Positions 27,901-38,915 of a stretch of DNA of 64,000 nucleotides are shown one piece after another (position 1 is the stretch's first letter; each line of letters starts with the position of its first letter). Position numbers and translations under genes: made by a program. A model generated the notes under the pieces. The model had not been told where the DNA came from. It saw nothing but the letters and a program-made list of their open reading frames with translations, and did not search any database. Origin of the DNA: Capitulum mitella. Taxonomy: Eukaryota; Arthropoda; Thecostraca; Pollicipedomorpha; Pollicipedidae. The DNA is taken from assembly GCA_030062745.1 (NCBI GenBank), contig CP099842.1:22725822-22789821 (forward strand), in the 5' to 3' direction.

Positions 27901-29266
27901 CAACGCCGGTCAAGGCTACAAAATACTGCCATGTTTAGGTAATTAAAAATGTAAACGTGCTCCTCATTTGAACTGAACGAATTCATCCACATACATGAGC
28001 TTCTGAAGACCAAGCCGCTTGGTCCGTGATGAACAACTACATCACGGGTATGACGGTACTAGCGGTACAGTCAGTCACAGGCCGCGCGTTCAATCGTCAG
28101 CAGTCATCGCCCCAGCGTAACGCCTGGCTGCAATCGGCCCACCGGAAGCTCCCGAGCTCAGCCCAGCTCTGCTGACCTGGCTACTGGCCGTTTGCCGCCC
28201 CAGATTCAGAGCAACAGAGCAGCACAAAACATGGACGACGGAACAGTTTACCCGCCTTTTTGCGTGGCAACAAACCGGTATCCACCGCTGGCAGCAAACA
28301 CGAGTGTGAAGGCTTAAAACAATAATGGTACTACTAGAATCAGATTAAGGTCCACGAGAATTAGCCTATATATTACCACAGACGTAAAGCTATATTACCC
28401 CATCACCGGTGTTCCGTTGGAGGCACCAAACGAGAGCAGCAACAGCCTCTACCAACGACAGCAGCCGAATCTTTCTATAAACACCGTGAAATCATGCCCA
28501 GGAAGCTCAGCCTATCGATATTTCAGGAATTCAAAGTAAAGCGTGACGCTGATAACAACGGAGAGTACGTCTACCGTTAAAACAAAGCGCCAGCTTCGCC
28601 ACTTATCAAGGATCTGCTGCCTCAATGCTCACTATCTGTTGGTGTTTCTATCTTTATTTATTTCTATCTTCATTATTTCACTATCTTCTGCGTTCCCGAT
28701 CAAAATCGGCTGCGGCGTTCGTCAGGTCCCAGGAACGTGGTCAGACGTCTTTAGTGTCAGCAGAGATAGGCGTCCCATGCACCTGACGCGTACAGCGGAC
28801 ACAGGATGTCGGTCAGCAGTAGAAGATGCACGCCTAGTGTCAACCATCCGTCAGTGGCGTTCGGCGGGTGCTCACGTGGTGATGAGCAGAGCTGGTGATG
28901 TCTGTCCCGCGCCGCTACCTGGTGACCGCCACTATTTAATCGCACCGGGTTGGTCTTCGGCTGCTGACCGTCACCAGTCGGTGTCGGTGTCCCGGTTCTC
29001 GCTCACCTGGTGACCGCCATCGGCCGATGGCGATGGCCTGCTGCTCACCGGTGGCCATCACCGACACCTGTATTTGGTGTAGGTTTACTGGCGCTCATCG
29101 GGCGACCGTCACCAAACGATGGTGCTGGACTGGTGCTCACCTGGTGGCCGGTCGCGTACGGTCGGTGCGGCGGCGAGCGCTCGGCCATAAACTCGAGCGG
29201 CGGCGATGCGCTGGGCACCAGCTGGTCCTGTGATCCCGGCAAACAGGCGCCGTAATACTGCAGCAT
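17633..29266 (-). CDS. dar1/KLF5-like: Kruppel-like transcription factor, KLF5/dar1 type (complete, 4 coding exons)
   Basis: Nuclear zinc-finger transcription factor expected to bind GC/CACCC boxes. Coding exons: 29266-29141, 25371-24549, 23700-23641, 17823-17633; the phases agree (0, 1, 1) and give 399 residues plus TAG. Three C-terminal C2H2 fingers follow the KLF pattern: finger 1 C313/C318/H331/H335, finger 2 C343/C348/H361/H365 with helix RSDELTRH, finger 3 C373/C376/H389/H393 with helix RSDHLALH. They are preceded by [15 protein letters not shown] (295-309), the KLF5-class lead-in. The N-terminal part has an acidic stretch, a 13-Pro run (168-180), a Gly run, two SUMO-type sites (VKPE, K128; IKCE, K184), a TPPHS phosphodegron-like motif (230-234) and a PPPY WW-ligand (252-255); known KLF5 proteins have a similar TPP/PPxY arrangement. 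Family assignment is firm. Orthology to Drosophila dar1 is inferred from the finger 1 flank. Confidence 0.93.
18590..18687 (+). repeat. Interstitial telomere-type repeat (TTAGG)n with CTAGG variants
   Basis: From 18601 there are seven TTAGG, then five CTAGG, then five TTAGG units without interruption, with decayed TTAGG-like pieces on both sides (18555-18600, 18686-18720). TTAGG is the ancestral arthropod telomere repeat. Ordinary intron sequence on both sides shows that this is not a chromosome end. Confidence 0.93.
18919..18944 (+). repeat. ATT microsatellite
   Basis: Uninterrupted ATT/TTA trinucleotides, about eight units, in an AT-rich intron stretch. Confidence 0.9.
23641..23700 (-). 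CDS. dar1/KLF5-like: KLF5-like exon 3 (most of zinc finger 1, 60 nt)
   Basis: A 60-nt internal exon with phase 1 at both ends, flanked by TTTGCAG and GTAAGC. It encodes [19 protein letters not shown], the nearly invariant KLF finger 1, and completes a Cys whose partner lies at the end of exon 2. It is too short to show up as an open frame on its own. Confidence 0.95.
24549..25371 (-). CDS. dar1/KLF5-like: KLF5-like exon 2 (regulatory region)
   Basis: Residues 43-316 plus the first base of codon 317. The acceptor is a pyrimidine tract ending CTTCCCAG and the donor is CACCG|GTACGT. The frame stays open upstream to an ATG at 25467, but the branch-point-like GCTGAC and the pyrimidine tract just before 25371 argue that this upstream part is intron. 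If exon 1 were not used, the first in-frame ATG would be at 25359. Confidence 0.92.
24961..24998 (+). repeat. GGC microsatellite coding for the KLF poly-Pro run
   Basis: About twelve GGC triplets on the plus strand, read as CCG/CCN proline codons 168-180 on the minus strand. Likely length-polymorphic. Confidence 0.9.
25372..29140 (-). other. KLF intron 1 (3.8 kb)
   Basis: No supported gene. It holds a CpG-rich patch at about 26.68-27.05 kb, a perfect 11-bp stem hairpin at 27301-27329, and a degenerate run of ACCTGGTGACC-like motifs at 28.9-29.14 kb. An open frame at 28543-29013 (156 codons, with one hydrophobic stretch) has no recognised relative. Confidence 0.6.
27301..27329. repeat. Perfect 11-bp stem hairpin, 7-nt loop
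   Basis: CCCGGTCTTTT, loop ATTTCTT, AAAAGACCGGG. Lies in KLF intron 1. The T run inside the stem makes a terminator-like shape, but no transcript unit ends here. Confidence 0.85.
29141..29266 (-). CDS. dar1/KLF5-like: KLF5-like exon 1 (start codon exon)
   Basis: Codes for residues 1-42, beginning [13 protein letters not shown] and ending in phase 0 at a strong donor (CAG|GTGAGC). It joins in frame to the next exon (..ATGHQ|TGDEM..). An AG just upstream (29273-29274) could be an acceptor for a 5' UTR exon; otherwise transcription starts in the GC-rich block upstream. The exon has no zinc finger, so its place in this gene rests on strand, phase, splice sites and position. Confidence 0.72.
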
Positions 29267-29272
29267 CGTCAG

Positions 29273-29700
29273 CTGTCGAACAAGCGGGCAACACGGGCTT
29301 CGTCGGCGGCCAGCAGCGACCAGTCGACCCGGCACGGCAGAGGCGACCAGCGCGCTCCGACATAGAAAACAAACTGCGGCGGCCAGCGCGCCGAGCCGAC
29401 CCGCCGGCCGCCGCGCATGCGCGCCGCCCGCCTCCGGCTCACATGAATGGCTTGCCGGGGCCGGGGGCGGGGCTGCAGCCCGCGCGAGATAAGACGCCGC
29501 CGGCGGCCGCCGACACCGGTGCCAGGCGCCGCCGGAAGTGACGACGCGGCTCCAGGTGGCGCCGCTGTCCGCGACGGCCCGTCGGCGCCCGATCGCACGC
29601 GTGGTGCCGCCGCCGCCGGCGCGCGCCGGGCCTGTGCTGGCTTCCGGTGGCCGGCGCAGGGAGGCGGAGGTCATTTGCAACGAGCCGCGCGCGCTCACCG
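29273..29700 (-). promoter_or_regulatory. CpG-rich block upstream of KLF exon 1, probable promoter/5' UTR
   Basis: Dense CpG and GC-rich sequence lies directly 5' of the KLF start exon on the minus strand. Open frames here are by-products of base composition. No TATA box is evident. The promoter role is inferred from position. Confidence 0.45.
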
Positions 29701-31888
29701 GATACGGGTTGCTGATGCATCGCGAGTACGTTGTGGGGATGGTGTTTCGCTGGATCGTGCGGTTGATAACCTCATCCGCGCACACGTGGAGCTTTACATG
29801 TCCTGGTGCGCGGTAGCTTCTACAGTTTGGGGGTGGGGGAGGGTGCAGGAACGAATTTGAAGTTGGGGGGAGGAGCAGGATAAACTAGCCGAGGAATCTA
29901 CGAACATTTGGGTTAAAAGGGGAGACGTATTTCACATTTCATGTTCTCCATACAATGTACCTTGCACAGGATGAACCTGCGCCCAGCCGGCACCCTGACG
30001 TGGGAGGCCCTAGCCTGGGAGAGAGGACGGCTCGACGCCCCTTTTTACCTCGCGAATGGAACGTCGGCAGACACGAAACAACGCCGGTAATCTCACCATG
30101 AGTACGTTCCAAGGCACTCCGAATTTTGGTGTTTTTTGGTAAAAAATAACGCAACTTTTTGACCTACATATGTCAAATACTAATTTTTGCAAAGAATCTA
30201 GCTCCGCCCCTAGTTCAGACAGAACAATTCTGAGCACGCCAATGGAAAGTTAATAGAATGTACATTATGCCGACATATAATCCATAACATGCATATAATC
30301 ACATCGCATCAGCTGCCCGGATATAGGCATTTTTCATTTCGCTACATTTTTGCGGTTTTTGAACGTCACTTGTCCGTGTAAACTTCCAAAACGGCAAGAT
30401 TTATTTGTCCCAACATTTTTTAAACGCTGCCAGACTAGAACGCCAGCGACCCGACGTGACCTGACTTTGTGACTGTGGCCTAATATTCAGCCGTTTTCTT
30501 CGCTTTATGTCTTGTTCTGTCGAGGATCAATAACAATGTAAGCAAAAGAAACACGGAGTACCTTTGGGAGGAAACTCCTTGGGTTCCACAAGCGTGATCA
30601 ATAGGGTGCTATACAAGGCCGATCATATGACCGACGTATGATCATGACCTGATTTAGAGCAAGCTTGGGTTTTAGCTTTTTATGCCTAGGTCTGCCATTG
30701 ACTCACGAAATAAACCGGAGAGACAAAGTTGCACATCTGGATATGTACTCAGCTTCTACCACGGTGACCTCGCATGACCCTAGGTGACCCAAGATCATTC
30801 CACAACATGGAAGCGTTGCGACACAAGCGTTAAGTGACTACCTTGGCCCAGGAATGCATTTCAGACACCTGGGATATATTTCAGCTTCTATCACGGTGAC
30901 CTCGCATACCCTCAGGCGGCCTAAGGTCATTTCACAGCTTAGAAGTGTCGTAATGTAATTTTGGGCTGCAAAATCGACTTCAGTGCCTATTTTTACCTTG
31001 TGCATCATCAAAACAGCATTTTAGGCCCATTTTGGCCAGTTCAGCCCAAATGTGACCTGACCTGACCTCATGACTCTTCATGTACGTCAGCATTTGTCTT
31101 GTTTCATGACTTCCTTGGACCAAGAATGCATTTCAGGCTCTAACAAACCGAAGAAACGATTCAGAATCGTTAGAGATAGGGAAATAGGGGTAAATCGAGC
31201 TGACCTCAGGTCATTGACTTCGACCTTGACAACAAGTTTGAGACTCAGTTCTTAGGAATGTCTTCGACTACTATCCTTGGAGGTGTAAGGTCGATCGATC
31301 GCACAGCGTGGTTTGTAGAAGGGTTTAAAAAATCGGAGATTGATCTCTTTTACGTGACCTAGGCCGCTAACCTCACACGACCGGAAGTTAGAAGTTCTAC
31401 ATGACATGATTTTAGCTCGCCGCGCGCGCTGTTTTTTCTGTCATCACAAGTCCCGAGGAAAGGAGTGTCGAAACGCCGCCCGAAACCCCCTTGGTTGGGA
31501 GAGAATTAATTCAAAATCGAAGGAGCTGAAAGCGTTCTTTGCACCCTTTAAGCAAGTGAGAGTTCATACGCAGCGGTCGCTCGAAAAAGTTCGAACTGAG
31601 GTGTTAGTCAGCCAGTCAGGCAGTCAGTCAGTGTGTCCAAGCTTCCGAACGTCCACCGCCCGAACGCGTCAGCCGATCGCGACACAACTGGCACCACCGG
31701 GTGCGCCGACTCGGTGAACAGATTGCAGTGCAGGTTTCGAGGCGAGTCGTGACGTGTTGCATGTAACACTTGGCACGAGCGGGACCTCTGCAGAATTCAG
31801 TTGACCACGGGTTCAGGAAAAGCAACGGGTGCTGTTGACTTGGTTACATGGGCCTCACCTGCGGGTACTCACTTTTGTGCTCGGCAGC

Positions 31889-32067
31889 CACGTGCAATCC
31901 ACGTGGCGACCCACAGGCACGTGTTTCGACTTGGACTAGAGGGCCTCCGGGTGCCGTCAAAAGTGACCTGGGCGGGTGAAAGTTGGTGGGTAAATAGAAC
32001 AGCACTAGGCTATCCAACGATATCCCACATGATGGCATCATCCAATGCGTCACGTGCAACGCACGTG
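31889..32067. promoter_or_regulatory. Cluster of five CACGTG E-boxes
   Basis: CACGTG occurs at 31889, 31900, 31918, 32051 and 32062. Such density could be a bHLH-factor target or just part of a repeat. No associated gene was found. Confidence 0.3.
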
Positions 32068-33269
32068 CGCCTCTTTTTCACTCTTGTGTTCCTTATGGGC
32101 CAATGGCCGGGACGCAAACGGCGCAGTATGGTGCAATGATGGCTTGGAAAGGCGGACGGGCAGCTGGGCAATAAGTTTCGATGGATTCAGGTCGAAACGG
32201 GGATGCAATTTGCACGTGAGGCGCGAAGTGCCCAAGAATGACACCTGTCTTCATTGCCGCAAAGCTACTAGCGCTGGAATGCTGAACATTGGCAGACAGG
32301 AGCACGTAATACATGGCAGTCGGTAGATGTGGTTGCTTGCACGTCAATAGCTTCAGCCTAGTGTGTGCGGCACGTAGGTGTTGAGGTGCACCCCTTCGCC
32401 AGTCAGGGCTTTGGTTTGAGAACCGTTGATGCTGGAAGAGTCAAATTTTGTGGTGGGCTGTAAAGTCAAACGCCGTTCAAAACAACCAAGATTTAGGACA
32501 TCAGTGGACAGATGCCATCCATGTGATCGCGCAACTTGTGGCACTTGGCATCCTCCATTTGCGGGAAGTCTGTGATGCATACCTAATTACCTCGACATAG
32601 ATAAAGGTACCACGCAGGTGCACAGGTGTGCGTGCGATGAAAAGCCCTGATTTTTACCTCAGGCAACCGTGCAACGCGTTGGTTTGCCTCTTGCATATAG
32701 ATATGCTCCTGGTTTCGAGTATAGTTGCCCCTCTGCCGCCTCCTCTTACACAACTGAAAAACATCCAACCCACGCCCGACTGGCAGTCGGCGCTATGCAC
32801 GCCCGACTGCGGAGGGCGGCTGACCGCTCACCCCCCTCTAACTCGCGAATGGTTGGCCGCACGACAACAATAGGCATACCGTTGGCAAGCTCGTAAAGAG
32901 AAAAGCGCGAAACTGGCCTCGTTTTTGGATAATAGGTAAGTCATTTACGCCCTATACATGTCTGCTCATAGTCGACTACGTGAAACCGAGAAACGGCCTA
33001 TATCTCAAGAGCTGTGATTCATAAAGCCAAGGTAAAGGCGCCAACAAACAGGTAAAAGTCTGCATACGCCAATTTAGATCCAATTTCTCTTCTCGCTCAA
33101 CATTTACGCGGAAACGTTGATCTAAAGACGCAGCGATATTCGCGCCATTGCACGGCGGCGCTGGTGCCGAATACGGAAAGGAAATAACGGAAACTAATTT
33201 AAGTGTTCCTTAATTTTGACAACATAGGCCTTACAGAATAGTGAGTCTTGCTGCCTGTGGTTCTTGTGA

Positions 33270-33780
33270 TAGTTTTCCGTTTGGAAAAATTCGGTTGTGG
33301 CCAAACTAGACAATGGGAGAGGCCTTATTCGAGGAAGCCCGTTTGCTTCCAAAATATGCAGTTTTTTAAACTTTTCAAACCTCTTTGTATTATTCAGAAC
33401 GGTGAGAGCTAGTTGTTATTTTCTATCCGTGTCAAGCCATCCATTGCCGATTTTCACGTCGGTACATTTTGGCTCAAAACACTTATTGGTGACCTGACTT
33501 CAGGTCAATAGTTGATTATCATTGATACTTCGCCCAGTGGCGGTCGTTGGATGTCTGCATCACCTCACATTCGAAATTTTCCAAAAATTGTCACTGTTCA
33601 AGAAAAGAATTTCTTGAAAATATGTTTGACCTTGGGTCGGTGACCTTGAAGTTTCCAAAAAAAAAAATCTGGCACAGCAGATTTGTTGCATCTGCCAAGA
33701 TCACCAATCCCTGAAGGTTTCATTGCGGTATCTTGTTTTCCAAAAAAGTTACAGGACACTAAACTTTTCTGGACATTTGT
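33270..33780 (+). mobile_element. Dispersed repeat, copy A (diverged, AGGTCA-rich)
   Basis: Related in sequence order to the minus strand of 50.46-49.96 kb. Shared blocks include the segment reading SKICSFLNF../..FGSKHLLVT (versus SKMCNFLKL../..FGLEQLFVT in copy B), then TGACCT..AGGTCA, GCAGATTTGTTGCAT and TTTTCCAAAAAAGTTAC. The shared segment probably belongs to an old transposon family; coding capacity is not shown. Confidence 0.6.
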
Positions 33781-35064
33781 TCACTTCACCTGACCCAGGT
33801 GAGATACCTGACTCGACTTGGGGTCGAAACTTTGGTACAAGATGTAGAAATGATCAAGCAAAAGGTACACTAAATTTCGTGGCGCTGCGTCCCTTTGTTT
33901 TCTCGCAATCTCGGAAAAACATCAGGGAGTGGTTAACACCAATTAGAGCCGGGTTAATGAACTGACCTATAACTGTCTGGAGTGATAATATGGGCCATTT
34001 CCCGAACTGTGCACCTGCATGTGTTCACAATTTTAGCCTAGGCAGATGCTGCTTGTAAGTTAAGAGGAAAACATGGGTATGGTTATTATCATTTGTGGTC
34101 GCGCGCTCGGCCTGACATGACCTCACGCCCTCGCATCGACCAGTGGGAACATGGGCCCTGCGTCATGCACAAATAGTGCTGTCGTATTTGTGACCATGCC
34201 GCATAATTTTGCAAGCGTCTCAAGCGCGACCAGCCAACGTACGCAAGGCCTTATATTTAGCAGGGATTGTACATAAGTATGTGTTGGTCCTACACGACAT
34301 CGTACGTAGTCTTGTCTGTGACCACCTCATGTTTCCGGAGCTCTGAGTCCTAGTCATTTACTCAAAGCCCAACCAACTGAAAGCATCTGGTTTTTGGTAT
34401 AAAATGGCGAATTTCGGTAGCATGCTACCTTGATCTGATCGTGTTTAAGAAACATTAAAGTTCCCATCTGTGGGGCACCAGGAACGGGAGGAACCATGAA
34501 GGCGATTTGATCGGCCCGAAGTCCGTTCGGGAGGTTTCGGAGGCTTCTTTAGGCCTTGGATCCACAAGGAAAGACGATAGTCCCAACCTCCTCGGTGTTT
34601 CCTCTCTGTCAAAGACATATGCATTGTTTTTGCCGCAGCTTTTCCCGATGCTCCACAATGATACCATTTAAATGTTCCACTTTAAATGAGTAAAAAGATA
34701 AAAAACTTTTCATGTTTTTTTAGCTTTGCCTTTGGAATGTAATGACTGAAAAAGTTGAAAAAAAGTCATTTCAAACTTTGCTCAAACGCTCTCTCAACAA
34801 TGCTAAGGTATTGGCCTTCATTAGGCTTCGAAAACAACCAAACTTATTTCTTATAATGCGCGATCTCCAACAATCACTGTTGTCCCATATTGGCGCCTTG
34901 CCACCCGGTCAGGTTTGTTAGATGAGAGGTAGCGGTTTTCTCAGAGTTTCTCTAACCATGCTTTTTTAAGGGATTCAAGGTTACTTGAATTCTGATTGCT
35001 TTCGATAACATGCTTTCCTTTCTCGCCAGGAATATTCATCTTTAAGCAGTTAGATGTCAAAATG

Positions 35065-35110
35065 GAGAGAGAGAGAGAGGGGGAAGAGAGAGGAAGAGAG
35101 AGAGAGAAAG
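35065..35110 (+). repeat. GA-rich microsatellite
   Basis: GAGAGA/GGAAGAGAG run, imperfect. Confidence 0.9.
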
Positions 35111-36579
35111 GAGACAAAGACAACAGGAGGAAAAACGAGATAGGTGTGGAATGTCAGGCCACGGAGAATGATGATAGAAAGAGCCATGGTTTTGCTGTTT
35201 TCAATTCCGGACATTTTTTTACCGTAAAGTTTGTGCCTTCATCTGCGCTCCATGCTACCTTAGGTTTGAGTTTTATTTCACATGTTCGTGTCGTTTAACT
35301 TATCGTTTAACGCCGTCACCTGCGTCCTGTTCTTCAAATCAGTCTGTCCACTTCATACATCGGCGGAAACTGCCCGTGTAGAGTATGTACACCACGTCGT
35401 GCCTGGGTTCCGCCGGCACTCGCTTGGCCACGTACTACTGCAAGCCAGTGGCAGATTGTCGTTAGAGGAAACTGAGGCAGTGTCTTATCAAAAATATCGG
35501 GAAATGTGGAATTAAAATCATACGCACTGCGTGCATAATCCCGTTCACAAATGGATGTTTGCATAATGCGTTCATAATGCATTAATGCATTTATAAATGC
35601 ATGATTTAACTGGAATAATGTGCTCATTTGGTTTCTGCATTCATCGGCATGGCAGGGAACATGCCCGCAAAGACGCCCCATGGCGCGCTGCACCCCAGCT
35701 GCCCGCACGAGTGGCGTCCAGAGGCAGAGCGGCGCGACGTCCCAGAGGCAGAGCTTTTTTAAAGAACTTGAAGTTTAGGGGGAAATCCAAACGATATGAT
35801 GGATCCCAAATATGGGTTAACCTAACCTAACCTCAAATTCCGATTTTTTTTTCTCGGGTTTACGCCGCTTTCTTTTGGTTAGATGTAAAGCGACAAAAAA
35901 CGTGGCAAATTGGCTGCCGTATCTGATGCGTGCCTAAGACGGGACACCCTATTGTGGGAGAATTTAGCTACTGCAGGTGATTAGAGTTCCGGAAAACATC
36001 ACATTGAGCGTTTTCACAAACGCCAATGCAGTGAAAGCAAACTAAATTTCCAGTGCATGCTACTTACAACAGGCGCTCTTCCTATTCCAATCTCCGCTAC
36101 TTCCTGCATACCTATGCTACAACTTTCCTTCAGGGCACTTTTAGATGGAAATCAGAAAAGTGTCGTAAGGAATTATGAATTAAGCGCAAATTTGTAGGAA
36201 TTTCCGGTCTTTTTGTGCAACAAATTATTCGTGGAAACCCCTATTGTTCGCCATATTCTTTAAAACACTACAATATTCGTCATTTCAGTACTGGGGTGCA
36301 GACATGTGCCTGGATCCTGATGGAATGAAGGTTATCCTCGTGTTGTATTCAACCCCTCGTTGACCTGCGTGGGTCACTGCGTCATCTCGGAAAGGTCGTG
36401 TCCCTCCGGAACAAAACAATGTCCAGGTGACGCAGCACCTACCCTGGTCAACTCAGAATCCGACGCAAAACGAGGTCAGCCTGCATTCCATCGGGATCAC
36501 GGCAAATGTCTGCTGGGGTGGTGGATTCAGTGTCTTCGCAGCAAGCAGGGGCCCGAGAAGATCCTCTCGGGGCTCCCCT

Positions 36580-37850
36580 CAGGCCCCAAGGGGACAATCA
36601 CCCAATCATTCCCCCTTGTATCCGCCTCTGTCAGCAGGGATGGGTTCCTAGCTCCCCGGGATGGTCCCTTTCATCCCTTAAGGCAAGGCCTCTGGGGACC
36701 TCAGAGGGTCCCTTTCTGCTGAAGGTCCCCGTATAGGGCTCATCCCGGGTCCAGGGGGTCCTGGATCCCCGGCTCCTTAGGAAGGGTCGCTTTGGGCATT
36801 ACCCCTGAGGTTTCTCTTGTGCCGAAGAGAACTTGCCTCAAAGGTCTGTTGCCCCCCCCCCCCACCCAGGACAGCCCCTTTTGCGTGGGTCTTCTTAGAA
36901 AACTAGAAGGGCCCCTGAAGGTGACTACCTCTCCCGACAATGCAGTGTGCATACCTCTTTAAGTAGGATCCCTGGTTAATAGCAATTTTAGGACCCCTTG
37001 AATAAAGCAGGGCTATTCTTGTGCACGATCTCAGGATCAGGGGTCTCACTTTGCACACAATCTGACCCTACAGGCCCTTTCCTGCTGGGCCCGTCAAGGC
37101 CCTGCGGGAGGCTCCTCGGGGCTCCTATCGGGCCTTTATGAGACGATCACCCTATCGTTCCCCTTTGTATCCGCCCCTGTCAGCGGGGGTCTGGGATGGA
37201 CCCTAGCCTCGCAGGATGAGCCCCTTTGGAGTAGGCCCCTTGGGGCATTGGGCCTTACCTAATGGGCTGTCTACCTACCTCTGTCTGCCAAATGGCCCTC
37301 GTAAATGGGACCCGTCCCGGGCCAAGAGCCGGGACCTTCCAGTTCCTCAAGCAATGCCTCTTTGAGCCTTGCCCTTAGGGACCTTTTTGCGCCCGCCCCC
37401 CCTCCCCTAATGCATTAAAAGGCCCCTACCGATTTTCCTAGGACAGCCCCCTTTTAAGGTGAGCCCCTTGGACAGCCAGAAGAGCCCCTTAGAGAGCTAG
37501 TCCCTTAGAAGTGGCCTCTCTCCCTCCCTCTCCGAAAATCCGTGGTGTGTTTCTCCTGAAGGAGGGCCCCTGACTGCTGTCGTTTTTAGGGTTCCTTGAT
37601 CACGATAGGACCATTTTCTGCATGACGTTAACATCACGGGGCCCCTTTGGACACAACCTGAACCTGGGGCTCTCCCTGCGGGAGGCCTCCCTGACGGGCC
37701 CCCAGGCCGCTCTGGAGCAAAATCCTTTTGCCTGAATGGGTCCCTCCAGGCCCTCCTTAGGCGCTCTTATTCTGCTATCCCCTTGCAGTCAGCTGGCCGT
37801 GACGGGTCCCCTCAGACCTAACGGGCCCGATCCAGCTGCCACGTACATGC
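36580..37850. repeat. Degenerate GGCCCCTT/AAGGGGCC-rich low-complexity repeat
   Basis: About 1.3 kb dominated by short motifs such as GGGCCCCTT, GGTCCCT and CCCTTAGG, with poly-C runs (e.g. at 36849). It looks like a decayed short-period satellite; no coding or RNA gene was recognised. Confidence 0.65.
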
Positions 37851-38052
37851 CATTTACGAGGGAAGTCCAGTCTGTTTCGATAAACTGATTGTTACGTAAT
37901 ACGCGGCGCACAAGGTGCGTGGAGGGGGGGGGGGAGGGTCGAGCCATGGGGCCCTACACTCGCGAGAAATGCATACTTTTAAAACCCATCGGGTACGAGG
38001 GACAAGGGAAATGGACAGGGCCAGGCTCAAAACTGTATGGAAATTCATTAAC

Positions 38053-38118
38053 CATCAGATTCCAACTTCGGAACTTCCCACACGTCATCAGATTCCAACT
38101 TCGGAACTTCCCACACGT
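38053..38118 (+). repeat. Exact 33-bp tandem duplication
   Basis: CATCAGATTCCAACTTCGG.. through ..CCACACGT appears twice head to tail without mismatch. Confidence 0.95.
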
Positions 38119-38724
38119 AACTTCATCCGGACATGCTGGTAGCTAATCTGACGCTATAGCCGGAAACTGCGGCAGATAGTGGCGCTCAGATTGTCTCCAT
38201 AATCTCCATTCATCTGAACATAACATTGGTATCACACCTCATTTATTATGCAGAACAATGACGCATACAGCCTTCACGATTCCCAGGTGCACAACATCGA
38301 TGTTGAAAAACACGCAACGGTCTGAGGAAGCACGCTGCCACACGACGCATGGACGTCAAGCTCAGAGCTTTAGCGTGAGCTAAACGTTCGTGCGCGAAGC
38401 TCAAGTTCGAGGAAAACACGACTGCGACAAGACTGCAGCAAAGCATTTTACTTGACCCAGCTGAGAATCCTGCATTTTTGAACAGCTCAGTGCGTGTGTG
38501 GGGGAATATCTGGTCAGTGGGGGGGGGGGGGTTGCCGAGTATGGGGCATTTTCCCATCCACTTAAGATGTTCAAAATGCGTAGAGGCAGCCAGCTCACCC
38601 GCCTCAGCCTAAGCTAGAATGCTACGTATTACAGCGCCCCTGGCGAGCGTCCACGAAACTGAACGTCGTCCGCTGTCAACGCTGCTGACAGAGCCCCTGT
38701 GAAGCGAGGCGTAGTACTGCCTCT

Positions 38725-38752
38725 GGCCGTCGCCGTCGCCGTCGCCGTCGCC
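38725..38752 (+). repeat. GCCGTC hexanucleotide microsatellite
   Basis: Four and a half units of GCCGTC, lying about 30 bp before the 66-bp duplication. Confidence 0.9.
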
Positions 38753-38783
38753 GCAATACCGGCGGGTTCACCGACGAAGGATA

Positions 38784-38915
38784 CTGGCCTGCAGGAGCTG
38801 GCTTTAGTGGCCGAGAAAGGAATGTGTCTGTAGGATAACTATTGATTACCTGGCCTGCAGGAGCTGGCTTTAGTGGCCGAGAAAGGAATGTGTCTGTAGG
38901 ATAACTATTGATTAC
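38784..38915 (+). repeat. Exact 66-bp tandem duplication
   Basis: CTGGCCTGCAGGAGCTGG.. to ..CTATTGATTAC occurs at 38784 and 38850 with no difference, so the event is recent or an assembly duplicate. Confidence 0.95.

Larger units (their letters stand above)
29701..36359. other. Intergenic DNA with AGGTCA/TGACCT-rich repeat sequence
   Basis: No supported gene. From 30.4 to 31.4 kb and 33.3 to 34.1 kb there are many TGACCT/AGGTCA half-sites. Two related segments (CAGCTTCTACCACGGTGACCTCGCAT at about 30750, split CAGCTTCTATCACGG / TGACCTCGCATAC at about 30882) show local duplication. A GA-rich microsatellite lies at 35065-35110. Reading frames have no recognisable family. Confidence 0.5.

Noticed and set aside
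29045..29785. Single 246-codon minus-strand protein
   Set aside because: Only the 126-nt middle part has splice sites and phase matching the KLF gene; the rest is compositionally open intron and CpG island.
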